From: Pseudomonadota bacterium
GTDB taxonomy: Bacteria > Pseudomonadota > Alphaproteobacteria > Sphingomonadales > Sphingomonadaceae
Reading direction: 5' to 3'
Assembly (NCBI GenBank): GCA_023436615.1
Contig: JAEZIO010000057.1
Span: forward strand, 1 to 32,008
DNA: 32,008 bases
The notes under the pieces were generated by a model. That model ran no database searches. It was not told where the DNA came from and saw only the letters and a program-made list of their open reading frames with translations. Position 1 is the stretch's first letter. Each line of letters begins with the position of its first letter. Positions 6,721-14,441 of this stretch are shown here, piece after piece. Both the position numbers and the translations under genes were made by a program.

Positions 6721-8190
6721 TCAGGCGCGTCGCGTGCCGTAGACGACCAGCTTCACGCGCTGCCCCGGAGCAAGCCGGGAATTCGCAGCAAGCCCGTTGA
6801 GGGCGAGGAAACGCTCCGTCCTAAAGTCGCGATAGGCCATCCGGCTCGCAAGCGATTGCACCGTGTCGCCCGCCTTTACCGTGACGACATCGATGATCCG
6901 CGGGCGGATCGCCGCCGCTTCGGCGGTCGATATACGGCGCAGCGAGTTCACCATCGACCCGAAGGGACCGATGCCGGTCCCGGCGCTCGTCAGCGTCAGG
7001 AAGTGATAGACGGTGTCCGGCGACCATTGGTAGGCGATCACGCCCACGTCGACGACGCCCGACGACGTGCTCGCCCGCGCCACGGTGTAGGCGGCGGGAA
7101 TGCCGTTGATCATTATCCTCTGCGGCGGCGGCGCGGCGAGCTGATTGCGGCCGCCGAGCTCGCGCATGGCCGCGTAAATGTAGTTTTCCAGAGTGCCGCG
7201 GTAGCGGCCGCCCCCGAACTGCGCCTTGCCCGCGGATCCGGCGATCGTGACCTCGCGGGTACCGTTCTGCATGAGGTAGCCGACCGGCACCGTGAACTGG
7301 ATGCGAAGGTCTGGGTGCGTGAAAGTGCGTCCGTCGATCACGCCCTGCGCGGGGTCGTCGTCGACGAAGACGCCGTCGAGCTGGTTCAAAAACTGGTCGC
7401 GGTTGGTGATGCCGGTTCCCATGCGGCCGGTCGCGCGCGCCGCCTGGAGCGCCCGCTGCATCCGGTTGGAGCTAAGCGGGTGGGTGCTCGCCCATTCGGG
7501 TAGCTGCCTGTTGTCCTGGCCCTGGATTCGCGTCTGGAGAGCCGTGTTGCGCGTCAGGGCTTCCAGGATTCCTGCGGCTCCCGCCGGATCGTAGCCGGCC
7601 CCGATCATGTACCTCAGGCCCAGCGTGTCCGACTCATACTCCTGCTCGCGCGAGAAGCTCAGCGTCCGAAGCAACGCATTTCGCTCGGACATCTGCGCGA
7701 TCGCGTTGCCGAATCCGCCGCCGATAAAGGTTCCGAGGATCGATCCGAGGATCTCGCCGATGGTGTTGCGCTGCGCGACGCGCTCGCGCGCCTGGGCGTG
7801 GCCGGCGGCAACGTGCCCGACCTCGTGGCCGAGCGCGAAAGCCAGCTGCGATTCGTCATTCATGAGCGTCAGGAGCTGGCGAGTGACGTAGATGTACCCG
7901 CCGGGCACCGAAAAAGCGTTTTCGACAGCGGAATTGAGCAGCGTGAATCGATAGGCTGACGCGGGGTTCGCCAGGCCGGAATAGGCCGCCACGCGGCGGC
8001 CGACCGAATCGACGTATGCCGCGCGCTGGCCGGTTTCGGCGCCGCCATATTCCTCGACGAGCTCCGCGTGCTCCTTTTGGGCTTCCGCGGCGAGGCGGGG
8101 GTCGATGGTCCGTACAGGATATTGCGCCGACACGGCCGACGGCAGGACTGCCAGCGAAGCGGCAGAGAACAACAGCAGCGCTTTACGCAT
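6721..8190 (-). CDS. Exported M48 family zinc metalloprotease with C-terminal LysM-like domain
   Basis: A 489-aa BepA/YfgC-related periplasmic protease. A signal peptide (1-22, ending SAVSA before QYP) is followed by the M48 domain with zinc motif HEVGH (122-126) and the third ligand expected at Glu184 in REQEYESDTLG. Residues 195-240 include the ASTHPLSSNRM segment seen in this group. A middle domain follows, and the C-terminus (about 430-485) has VKAGDTVQSLASRM and APGQRVKLV, a LysM-like or YfgC-type module. Relatives act in outer-membrane protein quality control. A strong GAGGAAG ribosome site precedes ATG 8190, and a GGAAC-N17-CGTT element lies upstream, suggesting general-stress control. 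Confidence 0.95.
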   Translation of the reverse strand: MRKALLLFSAASLAVLPSAVSAQYPVRTIDPRLAAEAQKEHAELVEEYGGAETGQRAAYVDSVGRRVAAYSGLANPASAYRFTLLNSAVENAFSVPGGYIYVTRQLLTLMNDESQLAFALGHEVGHVAAGHAQARERVAQRNTIGEILGSILGTFIGGGFGNAIAQMSERNALLRTLSFSREQEYESDTLGLRYMIGAGYDPAGAAGILEALTRNTALQTRIQGQDNRQLPEWASTHPLSSNRMQRALQAARATGRMGTGITNRDQFLNQLDGVFVDDDPAQGVIDGRTFTHPDLRIQFTVPVGYLMQNGTREVTIAGSAGKAQFGGGRYRGTLENYIYAAMRELGGRNQLAAPPPQRIMINGIPAAYTVARASTSSGVVDVGVIAYQWSPDTVYHFLTLTSAGTGIGPFGSMVNSLRRISTAEAAAIRPRIIDVVTVKAGDTVQSLASRMAYRDFRTERFLALNGLAANSRLAPGQRVKLVVYGTRRA

Positions 8191-8205
8191 CGCTTATCTT
8201 CCTCG

Positions 8206-8217
8206 TTTCCCGGGAAA
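8206..8217. promoter_or_regulatory. 12-base perfect palindrome ahead of the M48 protease gene
   Basis: TTTCCCGGGAAA is its own reverse complement and lies 16 bases before the protease ATG, between the candidate EcfG promoter and the ribosome site. It could be an operator for a dimeric repressor; nothing else in the window shows who would bind it. A 12-base palindrome can also occur by chance, so confidence is low. Confidence 0.2.
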
Positions 8218-8235
8218 GGTTACGCAGCTGTTTTG

Positions 8236-8261
8236 AACGACAGATGACCGAAGGCGGTTCC
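8236..8261 (-). promoter_or_regulatory. Candidate EcfG (general stress response) promoter of the M48 protease
   Basis: On the minus strand GGAAC (8261-8257) and CGTT (8239-8236) are separated by 17 bases. This matches the GGAAC-N16/17-CGTT consensus of the alphaproteobacterial ECF15 sigma factor EcfG, which controls the general stress response in sphingomonads and relatives. The -35 box begins 11 bases after the accA stop codon, and transcription would start about 40 bases before the protease ATG. It is a sequence match only; no ecfG, phyR or nepR gene is in the window. Confidence 0.5.
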
Positions 8262-8271
8262 TGCCCGGCCG

Positions 8272-9213
8272 TTACCCTATGGCGAGGAACTTCGCGCGCC
8301 GCTGATCGAGCAGCTGCTTCGGCTTCATCGTGCCGCAGCCCTTGAGCTCCTCCAGGATCATCGATTTGAGGACGGCGATAGCTGCGTCGGGGTCGCGGTG
8401 GGCTCCGCCGACGGGCTCGGGCACGATTCGATCGATGATTCCGAGCGCCTGGAGGTCGTTGGCCGTTATCCGCATCGCTTCCGCGGCCTCCGCTGCCTTG
8501 TCGGCAGTGCGCCACAGGATGGAGGCGCATCCTTCCGGGGAAATCACCGAATAGACGGCATGCTCGAACATCAAGACCCGGTTGGCGGTGGCGATCGCGA
8601 CGGCCCCGCCCGAACCGCCCTCGCCGACGATGGCGGCGATCAGCGGCACCTTGAGCTCGAGGCATTCCTGGGTCGAACGCGCGATCGCCTCGGCCTGTCC
8701 GCGCTCTTCCGCTTCCACGCCGGGAAACGCACCAGGCGTGTCGACAAGCGTCACCACGGGGAGGCCGAAGCGGTCGGCCAGCTGCATGAGGCGGATCGCT
8801 TTGCGGTAGCCCTCCGGCTTGGCCATGCCGAAATTGTGGCGCAGGCGCGAAGCCGTGTCCTCGCCCTTCTCATGGCCGATGAGCATCACTCGGCGGCCGC
8901 CGATAAGGGCGAAACCGCCGACGATCGCAGGATCCTCGCCATAGGCGCGGTCGCCGGCAAGCGGGATGAACTCGTCGGCCAGGGCCGCGACATAGTCCTT
9001 GAAGTGCGGCCGTTCCGGGTGACGCGCGACCTGCGCCTTCTGCCAGGGCGATAGCTTGGAATAGGTATCGCCGAGCAGCTTCGACGCTTTTGCCTCCAGC
9101 CGCTCGACCTCCGCGTCGATATCGATTTCGCCGCTGTCGGCCGTTTCCCGCAGCTCGCGGACGCGAGCTTCGAGCTCGGCGATCGGTTTTTCAAAATCCA
9201 GGTAGGTCAACAT
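8272..9213 (-). CDS. accA: Acetyl-CoA carboxylase carboxyltransferase subunit alpha
   Basis: Transfers the carboxyl group from carboxybiotin to acetyl-CoA, making malonyl-CoA for fatty acid synthesis, in an AccA2AccD2 complex. ATG 9213 gives 313 aa (MLTYLDFEKPIAELE), the normal family length; the frame is open 23 codons upstream but that segment overlaps the end of xerD and is not family-like. Typical blocks are HPERPHFKDYV, HEKGEDTASRLRHNFGMAKP (split here), PVVTLVDTPGAFPGVEAEERGQ and EGGSGGAVAIATANRVLM. The last two hold the glycine-rich oxyanion and CoA-binding segments. It lies 34 bases after xerD on the same strand and is probably co-transcribed with it. Confidence 0.98.
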   Translation of the reverse strand: MLTYLDFEKPIAELEARVRELRETADSGEIDIDAEVERLEAKASKLLGDTYSKLSPWQKAQVARHPERPHFKDYVAALADEFIPLAGDRAYGEDPAIVGGFALIGGRRVMLIGHEKGEDTASRLRHNFGMAKPEGYRKAIRLMQLADRFGLPVVTLVDTPGAFPGVEAEERGQAEAIARSTQECLELKVPLIAAIVGEGGSGGAVAIATANRVLMFEHAVYSVISPEGCASILWRTADKAAEAAEAMRITANDLQALGIIDRIVPEPVGGAHRDPDAAIAVLKSMILEELKGCGTMKPKQLLDQRRAKFLAIG

Positions 9214-9247
9214 TCGGACGCGCGGGTAAGCCGGGCCGCCGCGAGCG

Positions 9248-10135
9248 TCAACGACCGCGGTCGGCGAGCGGGTGGCGCTCATTGACCAGCTTCACGAGGC
9301 GAGCGGCGTCGACGTGGGTGTAGATTTGCGTCGTCGCAATGTCGGCATGGCCGAGAAGCGCCTGCAGTACCCGAAGGTCCGCGCCGCCCGAAAGGAGGTG
9401 CGTCGCGAAGGCGTGGCGCAGGACGTGCGGGCTGATCCTGTCAGGAGCGATCCCGGCGTCTGCAGCCATCTGCCGGACCAACTGAAACAGCCGCACCCGC
9501 GTGATGTGCTTCTTGCCGCTGGGGAAGAGCCACGCGCTCGAGGCCGGCACATGGTCCAGCCACGCCTTAACCGCGCTCTGTGCTCGACTGGAGATCGGAA
9601 CGAGGCGTTCCTTTGCGCCCTTGCCGCGGAGGATCAGGAACGGCTGGCCTTCGCGAACAGCGCCGCGCGGCAGCGCGATTACCTCGCTTGCCCTGAGGCC
9701 GGACCCGTAGAGAAGCTCGAGCAGCGCCAAATTGCGAAGGGCCAACGGCTCCCCGCTCGCCGCCTTGTCGCTGGCTGCTTCGAACATCGTCTCGACGTCG
9801 GCTTCCGCGAGCACTCGCGGGAGCGGCCGCTGAAGCGTCGGTTGCGGAAGCGCCGACGAAGGATCGTCGGATCGCAGGCCGTCATCGACCAGGAAACGGT
9901 AGAAACGGCGAAGCGCCGACGACCGGCGAGCGACGGTCGATGCGGCAAGCCCGGCCCATTTTCCGCCAAGCTTTGCCACAGCGGCGCGATCGGCACTGCC
10001 CAAACCACCGCCGAGGTCGTCCGCGGCCTTGGCGAGGTCATTGCGATAAGCGGCGAGCGTGTTGGGCGAAGCCCCCGCCTCCGCGGCGAGCATGTCGAGA
10101 AAGCGATCGACCAAAGCTCGATCTGCTTCGATCAC
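9248..10135 (-). CDS. xerD: Site-specific tyrosine recombinase XerD
   Basis: The chromosome-dimer resolution recombinase, acting with XerC at dif near the terminus under FtsK. It is 295 aa with a SAM-like N-terminal core-binding domain (1-95) and a catalytic domain (105-290). The full catalytic set is visible: Arg148 (GSGLRASEV), Lys172 (LRGKGAKERLVP), His237 and Arg240 (PHVLRHAFATHLL), His263 (LLGHADIATTQ) and the nucleophile Tyr272 (IYTHVD). Translation starts at GTG 10135, overlapping the stop of the upstream exported-protein gene by four bases. The housekeeping gene order (upstream exported protein, downstream accA) and the standard length argue against a prophage integrase. XerC is a paralogue alternative, but this context is the usual one for XerD. 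Confidence 0.93.
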   Translation of the reverse strand: MIEADRALVDRFLDMLAAEAGASPNTLAAYRNDLAKAADDLGGGLGSADRAAVAKLGGKWAGLAASTVARRSSALRRFYRFLVDDGLRSDDPSSALPQPTLQRPLPRVLAEADVETMFEAASDKAASGEPLALRNLALLELLYGSGLRASEVIALPRGAVREGQPFLILRGKGAKERLVPISSRAQSAVKAWLDHVPASSAWLFPSGKKHITRVRLFQLVRQMAADAGIAPDRISPHVLRHAFATHLLSGGADLRVLQALLGHADIATTQIYTHVDAARLVKLVNERHPLADRGR

Positions 10136-11904
10136 GTCCGCGCGAGAGCCTCGGCAGCGATCATTCGGGCAGCGAATTGCTGCTTGGTGTTTCGAAGCGC
10201 CATGACGACATGGAAGAGGTGCGCCGCCGGCACATCTTCAAAGGACGGCGACTGCAGTCCGGTTCCGGCAAGGACAAGGACGCTTCCGGCCTGGCCGCGA
10301 CGAGCAGCGGCATCGAGCAGCTGGGTAAGCCGCGAGGTTCGCTCGATGTGCAGCTGATAGCGGGCGTTCAGCCGCGACGCGGCTCCCGCGTCGAGCCTGC
10401 CGAGAGCGGTGAGTCCGGCAACAAGCAATGCGCTGCGCCGTTTGTCCGTGCTTGAGTCGCGGCCGATGAAGGCATTGATGCGGCCGACGCTAAGATCGAG
10501 CGGCGTTCCGTCCGGCGCTCCGAGCGCGAGCATGGCCCACGCCTGGTCGGCGGGCTCGTCATCCATCTGGCGCACCGCGTTGGCCCAGCGTGCCGCGTAG
10601 GAGTCGAGCCCCGCGGCGAACATCGATGCGATCAGGTCGCGTGCGTCCGACTGCAGCTCGGCACTGGGCTGGATGCGCGCCGCGGCGGTAGCCAGCAATG
10701 CCCGGGATGCTTCCCTCTGGAGCGTGTCGTCGCCTGTCCGCCAAAGGCGCCGCATGGCCGCCAGACGCGTTTCGAGGTCTCGGCCCGCGAACGCCAGCCG
10801 CAATTGCCATGCGTCGGTGCCGCTCAGTTCATTGGGGTCGGTGGCGTCGAACATCCACGAATAGAAGTCGGTCAGCGCCTGCGAGGAGAAGACTCCCAGT
10901 CCCGTCGCGATTCGCGCGGATCGGAGCCTGTCCTGGAAGGAAATGAGCGGAGCACGGGCATACCAGGCGTGAACGCGCGGCGAAGCGGCGTCGAACAGCC
11001 GTTTCGGCGGGCTCATCGCCGTCGCGGTAGCGAGCCCGTACCGCCACGCCGTGAGGCCCTCGACCGGCTCCCACTCGATCGTGGTTGCCGTCCCCGTATC
11101 GGACGCCGCTCCAACGACCTTTTGCGCGAGCGCCAGGTCGACACCGCCGATCGAGCCGCGGCGACGCGCCGAATCGATCTGGGCCGATGCCGATTCCGGC
11201 TCGCCGTTCAGAGCCGAGCACATCGCCTCTACCAGCGGGAGCACTCGCGGTTCCGCCTTGCGCATCCCGTCGGTCAGCGGACACATCGCCAGCGGATCGG
11301 ACGTCGCGAGCGCGCCCTGCACAGCGACCTGGATCATCTTGGGCGTGAAACGATCAGTGTCGATGCTCGAGATCACCATTCGGGCAGCGTCGGCTTCCCC
11401 CATGCGCAAGAGCAGCCATGCCCGGTCGGCAGCGAAGTCGACCGGGTTGATCCCCGGAGGCGATGGAGCGCCGGCGAGAAGCGCGTCGCGAAGCGCCATG
11501 TGCGCCCAGCGCGAAGCCAGCGGCGTTTCCATTCGCCGCATTACGCTCGACAGGAACACTCCGCTGGCGCTGCCCCAAGGATTGCTTCCTAGGCCTAGCT
11601 GGACTGGATCGAGAGCACCGGCCGTGAACGGGTCGCGACGGGCGAAGCCGGGATATTCGATCGGCGGCGGCGGCGGTTCCGCGGAGATGTTCTGCTCGAC
11701 CACCTCAGTGCCCTCGCTCGGCTGCAGTGCCTGCGTTTGCGGCGCTACCGGCTCGGCAGATTCCTGCGGCTGCGTCGGAGCCGTGGTGTTCTGCGCAGGC
11801 TGGGGTACAGCCGGAGCGGTCGTGTTCTGGACCTGCGCGATGGCCGGGAGGGCAATCGCGACGGCAGCTCCGAGAAGGAAAAAGCGCCTAGCGGCCGGCT
11901 GCAT
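10132..11904 (-). CDS. Exported 590-aa helical-repeat protein, function unknown
   Basis: Not recognised as a named family. A signal peptide (1-23, ending PAIA before QVQ) is followed by a Pro/Thr/Gln-rich linker (24-85) with a short repeated QNTTAP unit and a PPPPP tract. The remainder is an Ala-rich all-helical domain (about 95-590) with TPR-like helix pairs such as WAHMALRDALLAG, ADRAWLLLRMGEADAARM and DLETRLAAMRRLWRTGD. It lacks catalytic motifs and is probably a periplasmic scaffold. It follows a 44-aa membrane peptide gene (17-base overlap) and overlaps xerD at its 3' end by four bases, so the three are probably one transcription unit. I recall similar proteins next to xerD in other sphingomonads. 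Confidence 0.85.
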   Translation of the reverse strand: MQPAARRFFLLGAAVAIALPAIAQVQNTTAPAVPQPAQNTTAPTQPQESAEPVAPQTQALQPSEGTEVVEQNISAEPPPPPIEYPGFARRDPFTAGALDPVQLGLGSNPWGSASGVFLSSVMRRMETPLASRWAHMALRDALLAGAPSPPGINPVDFAADRAWLLLRMGEADAARMVISSIDTDRFTPKMIQVAVQGALATSDPLAMCPLTDGMRKAEPRVLPLVEAMCSALNGEPESASAQIDSARRRGSIGGVDLALAQKVVGAASDTGTATTIEWEPVEGLTAWRYGLATATAMSPPKRLFDAASPRVHAWYARAPLISFQDRLRSARIATGLGVFSSQALTDFYSWMFDATDPNELSGTDAWQLRLAFAGRDLETRLAAMRRLWRTGDDTLQREASRALLATAAARIQPSAELQSDARDLIASMFAAGLDSYAARWANAVRQMDDEPADQAWAMLALGAPDGTPLDLSVGRINAFIGRDSSTDKRRSALLVAGLTALGRLDAGAASRLNARYQLHIERTSRLTQLLDAAARRGQAGSVLVLAGTGLQSPSFEDVPAAHLFHVVMALRNTKQQFAARMIAAEALART

Positions 11905-12022
11905 TCGTCACGTCCACTTCGACCGGCCGCGTTTGAACCTCACGCGCCTGGCTGGACAGAAAGACGAGCGCTCCTGCAAGAATGACAAGAATGATCACCA
12001 AGTACACAATCGCTCGCGGCAT
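11888..12022 (-). CDS. 44-aa single-pass membrane peptide
   Basis: A short frame on the minus strand, ATG 12022 to TAG 11888, encodes 44 residues starting MPRAIVYLVIILVILAGALV. Residues 5-22 form one clear membrane helix, followed by a short polar tail (SSQAREVQTRPVEVDVTNAAGR, split at will) expected outside the cytoplasm if the positive-inside rule holds for Arg3. The 3' end overlaps the start of the 590-aa exported protein gene by 17 bases, which argues for co-translation. It faces aroK across a 74-base divergent gap. The function is unknown, but the context suggests a membrane partner for the exported protein. It is easily missed because of its length. Confidence 0.7.
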   Translation of the reverse strand: MPRAIVYLVIILVILAGALVFLSSQAREVQTRPVEVDVTNAAGR

Positions 12023-12058
12023 TGACGATTCTGCTCCGATCCTGGGGGCCGCGCGCTT

Positions 12059-12087
12059 TTGCCCGACCTTCGGGCCGTCTGTATAGC
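12059..12087 (+). promoter_or_regulatory. Possible promoter of aroK giving a (near-)leaderless mRNA
   Basis: TTGCCC (12059-12064) and TATAGC (12082-12087) are spaced by 17 bases in the gap before aroK. The -10 box ends only nine bases before ATG 12097, and no Shine-Dalgarno sequence is present in between. If this promoter is real, the transcript would start at or within a few bases of the start codon. This is a visual match with moderate agreement to the consensus. Confidence 0.35.
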
Positions 12088-12096
12088 CCCGTGCCG

Positions 12097-12648
12097 ATGG
12101 TCAAGCTTGCCGAACGCCTCGACCGCCCGATCGTCCTCGTCGGCCTGATGGGCGCGGGCAAGTCGACGGTCGGCCGGCGGCTTGCGAGGCGCCTTGGCCT
12201 GCCCTTCGTCGACAGCGACGATGCCATCGAAGACGCCGCGGGCTATTCGGCGGCCGAAATCTACGAGCGCTACGGCGAGGCCGATTTCCGCGATGGAGAG
12301 CGGCGCCTCGTCGCACGCCTCCTCGACGGCGAGGTCCGCGTCATCGCGACCGGCGGGGGCGCCTATGTCGACCCGCGCACTCGGCAGCTGCTGAACGAGC
12401 GCGCGATCACCGTGTGGCTCGACGCGCCAATCCCTGTTCTTGCCGAACGGACCGGGCGCCGGAACACCCGTCCGCTGCTCCGAAGCGGCGACCGCAAGGG
12501 AACGTTGGAACGGCTGTCCCACGAGCGCGGCCCAGCATATTCCGAAGCGCACATCCGGGTCCGAAGCGGGGACGGAGCGCACAAGGACGTGGTCGATTCC
12601 ATCCTGAGAGCGATCGAGCTGCGCCTGGACGGCACCAGCAACGATTAA
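12097..12648 (+). CDS. aroK: Shikimate kinase
   Basis: Phosphorylates shikimate to shikimate 3-phosphate in the pathway to chorismate and aromatic amino acids. It has 183 aa from ATG 12097. The Walker A loop GLMGAGKST spans 16-24, the shikimate-binding VDSDDAIE lies near 38-45, FRDGERR near 64-70, the TGGGAY loop near 86-91, and the lid Arg in RTGRRNTRPLL. The open frame extends 25 codons upstream from a TTG, but MVKLAERLDRPIVLVG is the normal family start. aroB, which usually follows aroK in proteobacteria, is absent downstream. Instead the gene is convergent with the kefB-like gene, and the two stop codons overlap on the palindrome TTAA (12645-12648). Confidence 0.96.
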   Translation: MVKLAERLDRPIVLVGLMGAGKSTVGRRLARRLGLPFVDSDDAIEDAAGYSAAEIYERYGEADFRDGERRLVARLLDGEVRVIATGGGAYVDPRTRQLLNERAITVWLDAPIPVLAERTGRRNTRPLLRSGDRKGTLERLSHERGPAYSEAHIRVRSGDGAHKDVVDSILRAIELRLDGTSND

Positions 12649-14441
12649 GCGGGGCGGCTGTCTTCCACGTCCGGAAGCGGATTCTCGGCGGAAAAGGTGC
12701 GTTCTCGGCCGCTTCGCAGGTCCCCGGTCGAGCTTTGCAGCTCCAGCCGCTCGCAGTCGCGCATCCTGTATTCCCGCTCCACCCGATCCGCTTCGGCGCG
12801 GGATATGCCCAGGCGCATCAGCGCCTCGCGGCCCATGCGCACTGCGCTTTCAAACAGCTCGCGCTGAAGCAAGGCGACGTCCAGCCCCGCGAACGCGACG
12901 ATCTGGCGGCGATCGAACACCCGCACCATTACCTGCGCGTGAGGGAAAGCTTCGAGGATCTCGACGAGCTGGTCGCGGGTGAAGTCGCGGCTGTCGTGGC
13001 AGAAGATGATCGCTTCGGCGGTATCGGCGCCCGCAAGCCGAAGCAGGTCGATGCGCGTGCCGTCGCCATAATAGACCTTGGTGCCGAATTCTCCGCTGAC
13101 CTCGATCTGCTCGGCGTCGACGTCGATGATCGTCAGTGGCACGCGCTTGGCCATGAGCATCTGCGCGACCGTCTGGCCGTAGCGGCCGTAGCCGACAACG
13201 ACGACGTTCGTTTCCGGCGACGATTCCGGCCCGTCCAGCCCATCGCGCCGATCCTCGATCTTCTCCAGCCAGTCGGTAAGCCTCATCAGGAACGGAGTCG
13301 TCGCCATGGATAGCGTGACGACTGCACCGAACAGCGATGCCGCCGCGGGAAGGACGAGTCCGGCCGTGGTTGCCTGGGCGAACAGGACGAAGCCGAATTC
13401 CCCGGCCTGGCTCAGAAGCAGCCCAAGGCGCACGCTTCGCGGCCAGCTGTTTCCGAACATGCGGGCAAGGCCACCGATCAGCGCGGCCTTGATGACGATT
13501 ACCGCAGCCGCGATTCCGAGCACGAACAGCGGCCGCTCTGCGATTACGCTGAGGTCGAGCAGCATTCCGACCGACAGGAAGAACAACCCCAAGAGGATGG
13601 AGCGGAACGGCTCCACGTCGCTCTCGAGCTCGTGCCGGTACGGCGATTCCGCCAGCATCACGCCGGCAATGAAGGCGCCGAGAGCGACGGACAGATGCAG
13701 CGCGTGCATCACCGCAGCTGCGCCGACCACGGTGAACAGTCCGGCGACGACGAACAGCTCGCGCTCGCCCATGCGGCCGACGATTCGGAACAGCGGGTTG
13801 AGCCCGAGCCTTCCGACGAGGACCAGCCCGACGATGGCAAGGACCGTATAGAGCGCGAGGGTCCATCCCGTCGGCGCGCTTGGATCGGGCGGCACGCGGG
13901 CCATGGCAGCGATGATGGTGATCAGCGGAACGATCGACAGGTCCTGGAAAAGCAGGATGGCGAAGGCCCGTTCGCCCTGGGGCGTGTTCAGCTCGTTGTC
14001 GGCGCGAAGCATCGGCAGCACCTGCGCCGTCGAGGACAATGCGAGCGGAAGCCCGATCGCAAGCGACGCGCCCCATGAGATCGCGAGGACGAGATGGAGG
14101 AAAAGCGCGATTCCCAGCCCGCATAGGACGACCTGAGCGAGGCCCAGGCCAAAGATGTCGTTCCTCAGGCGCCAGAGGCGCGCAGGCTGAAGCTCGAGCC
14201 CGACGATGAAAAGCAGCAGCGCAATTCCGATCTCGGTGATGCTGAGAAGCTGCTCGGGGTCTGCGATCAGGCCCAGCAAGTGCGGTCCGATCAGCGCTCC
14301 GCCGACGATGTAACCGAGAGTCGCGCCAAGCTTCAGCCGGCGAAAGATGGTGACGAACAGCAGCGCGGCGCCGAGCATGACCGCGCCGCTTTCGAGGATT
14401 GCGGTGGTCGCCTGGGCGGCTTCGGCAGCAGAGCCGTTCAC
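12645..14441 (-). CDS. Monovalent cation:proton antiporter-2 (CPA2), KefB/KefC type
   Basis: A 598-aa inner-membrane potassium/proton antiporter. The N-terminal Na+/H+ exchanger domain (about 15-385) has around 12 membrane segments and the family's LGYIVGGALIGPHLLGL, FIVGLELQPARLW, LFQDLSIVPL and LSQAGEFGFVLF motifs. A cytoplasmic TrkA-N/RCK domain (about 410-530) begins with the NAD-binding VVVVGYGRYGQTVAQML and has IIDVDAEQIE. A charged tail follows. The start GTG 14441 is fixed by overlap (GTGA) with the stop of the NifU-like gene. E. coli Kef systems are gated by glutathione adducts. No KefF/KefG ancillary gene is adjacent, so the exact ion and gate remain open. Confidence 0.93.
   Translation of the reverse strand: MNGSAAEAAQATTAILESGAVMLGAALLFVTIFRRLKLGATLGYIVGGALIGPHLLGLIADPEQLLSITEIGIALLLFIVGLELQPARLWRLRNDIFGLGLAQVVLCGLGIALFLHLVLAISWGASLAIGLPLALSSTAQVLPMLRADNELNTPQGERAFAILLFQDLSIVPLITIIAAMARVPPDPSAPTGWTLALYTVLAIVGLVLVGRLGLNPLFRIVGRMGERELFVVAGLFTVVGAAAVMHALHLSVALGAFIAGVMLAESPYRHELESDVEPFRSILLGLFFLSVGMLLDLSVIAERPLFVLGIAAAVIVIKAALIGGLARMFGNSWPRSVRLGLLLSQAGEFGFVLFAQATTAGLVLPAAASLFGAVVTLSMATTPFLMRLTDWLEKIEDRRDGLDGPESSPETNVVVVGYGRYGQTVAQMLMAKRVPLTIIDVDAEQIEVSGEFGTKVYYGDGTRIDLLRLAGADTAEAIIFCHDSRDFTRDQLVEILEAFPHAQVMVRVFDRRQIVAFAGLDVALLQRELFESAVRMGREALMRLGISRAEADRVEREYRMRDCERLELQSSTGDLRSGRERTFSAENPLPDVEDSRPA

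Noticed and set aside
9248..10135. Tyrosine recombinase as a possible prophage or island integrase
   Set aside because: Standard XerD length and motifs, housekeeping neighbours, no adjacent tRNA or attachment repeat.
12020..12104. Promoter for the 44-aa peptide on the minus strand using TTGACC and TATACA
   Set aside because: Spacing of 13 bases between the two is too short for a sigma-70 promoter.
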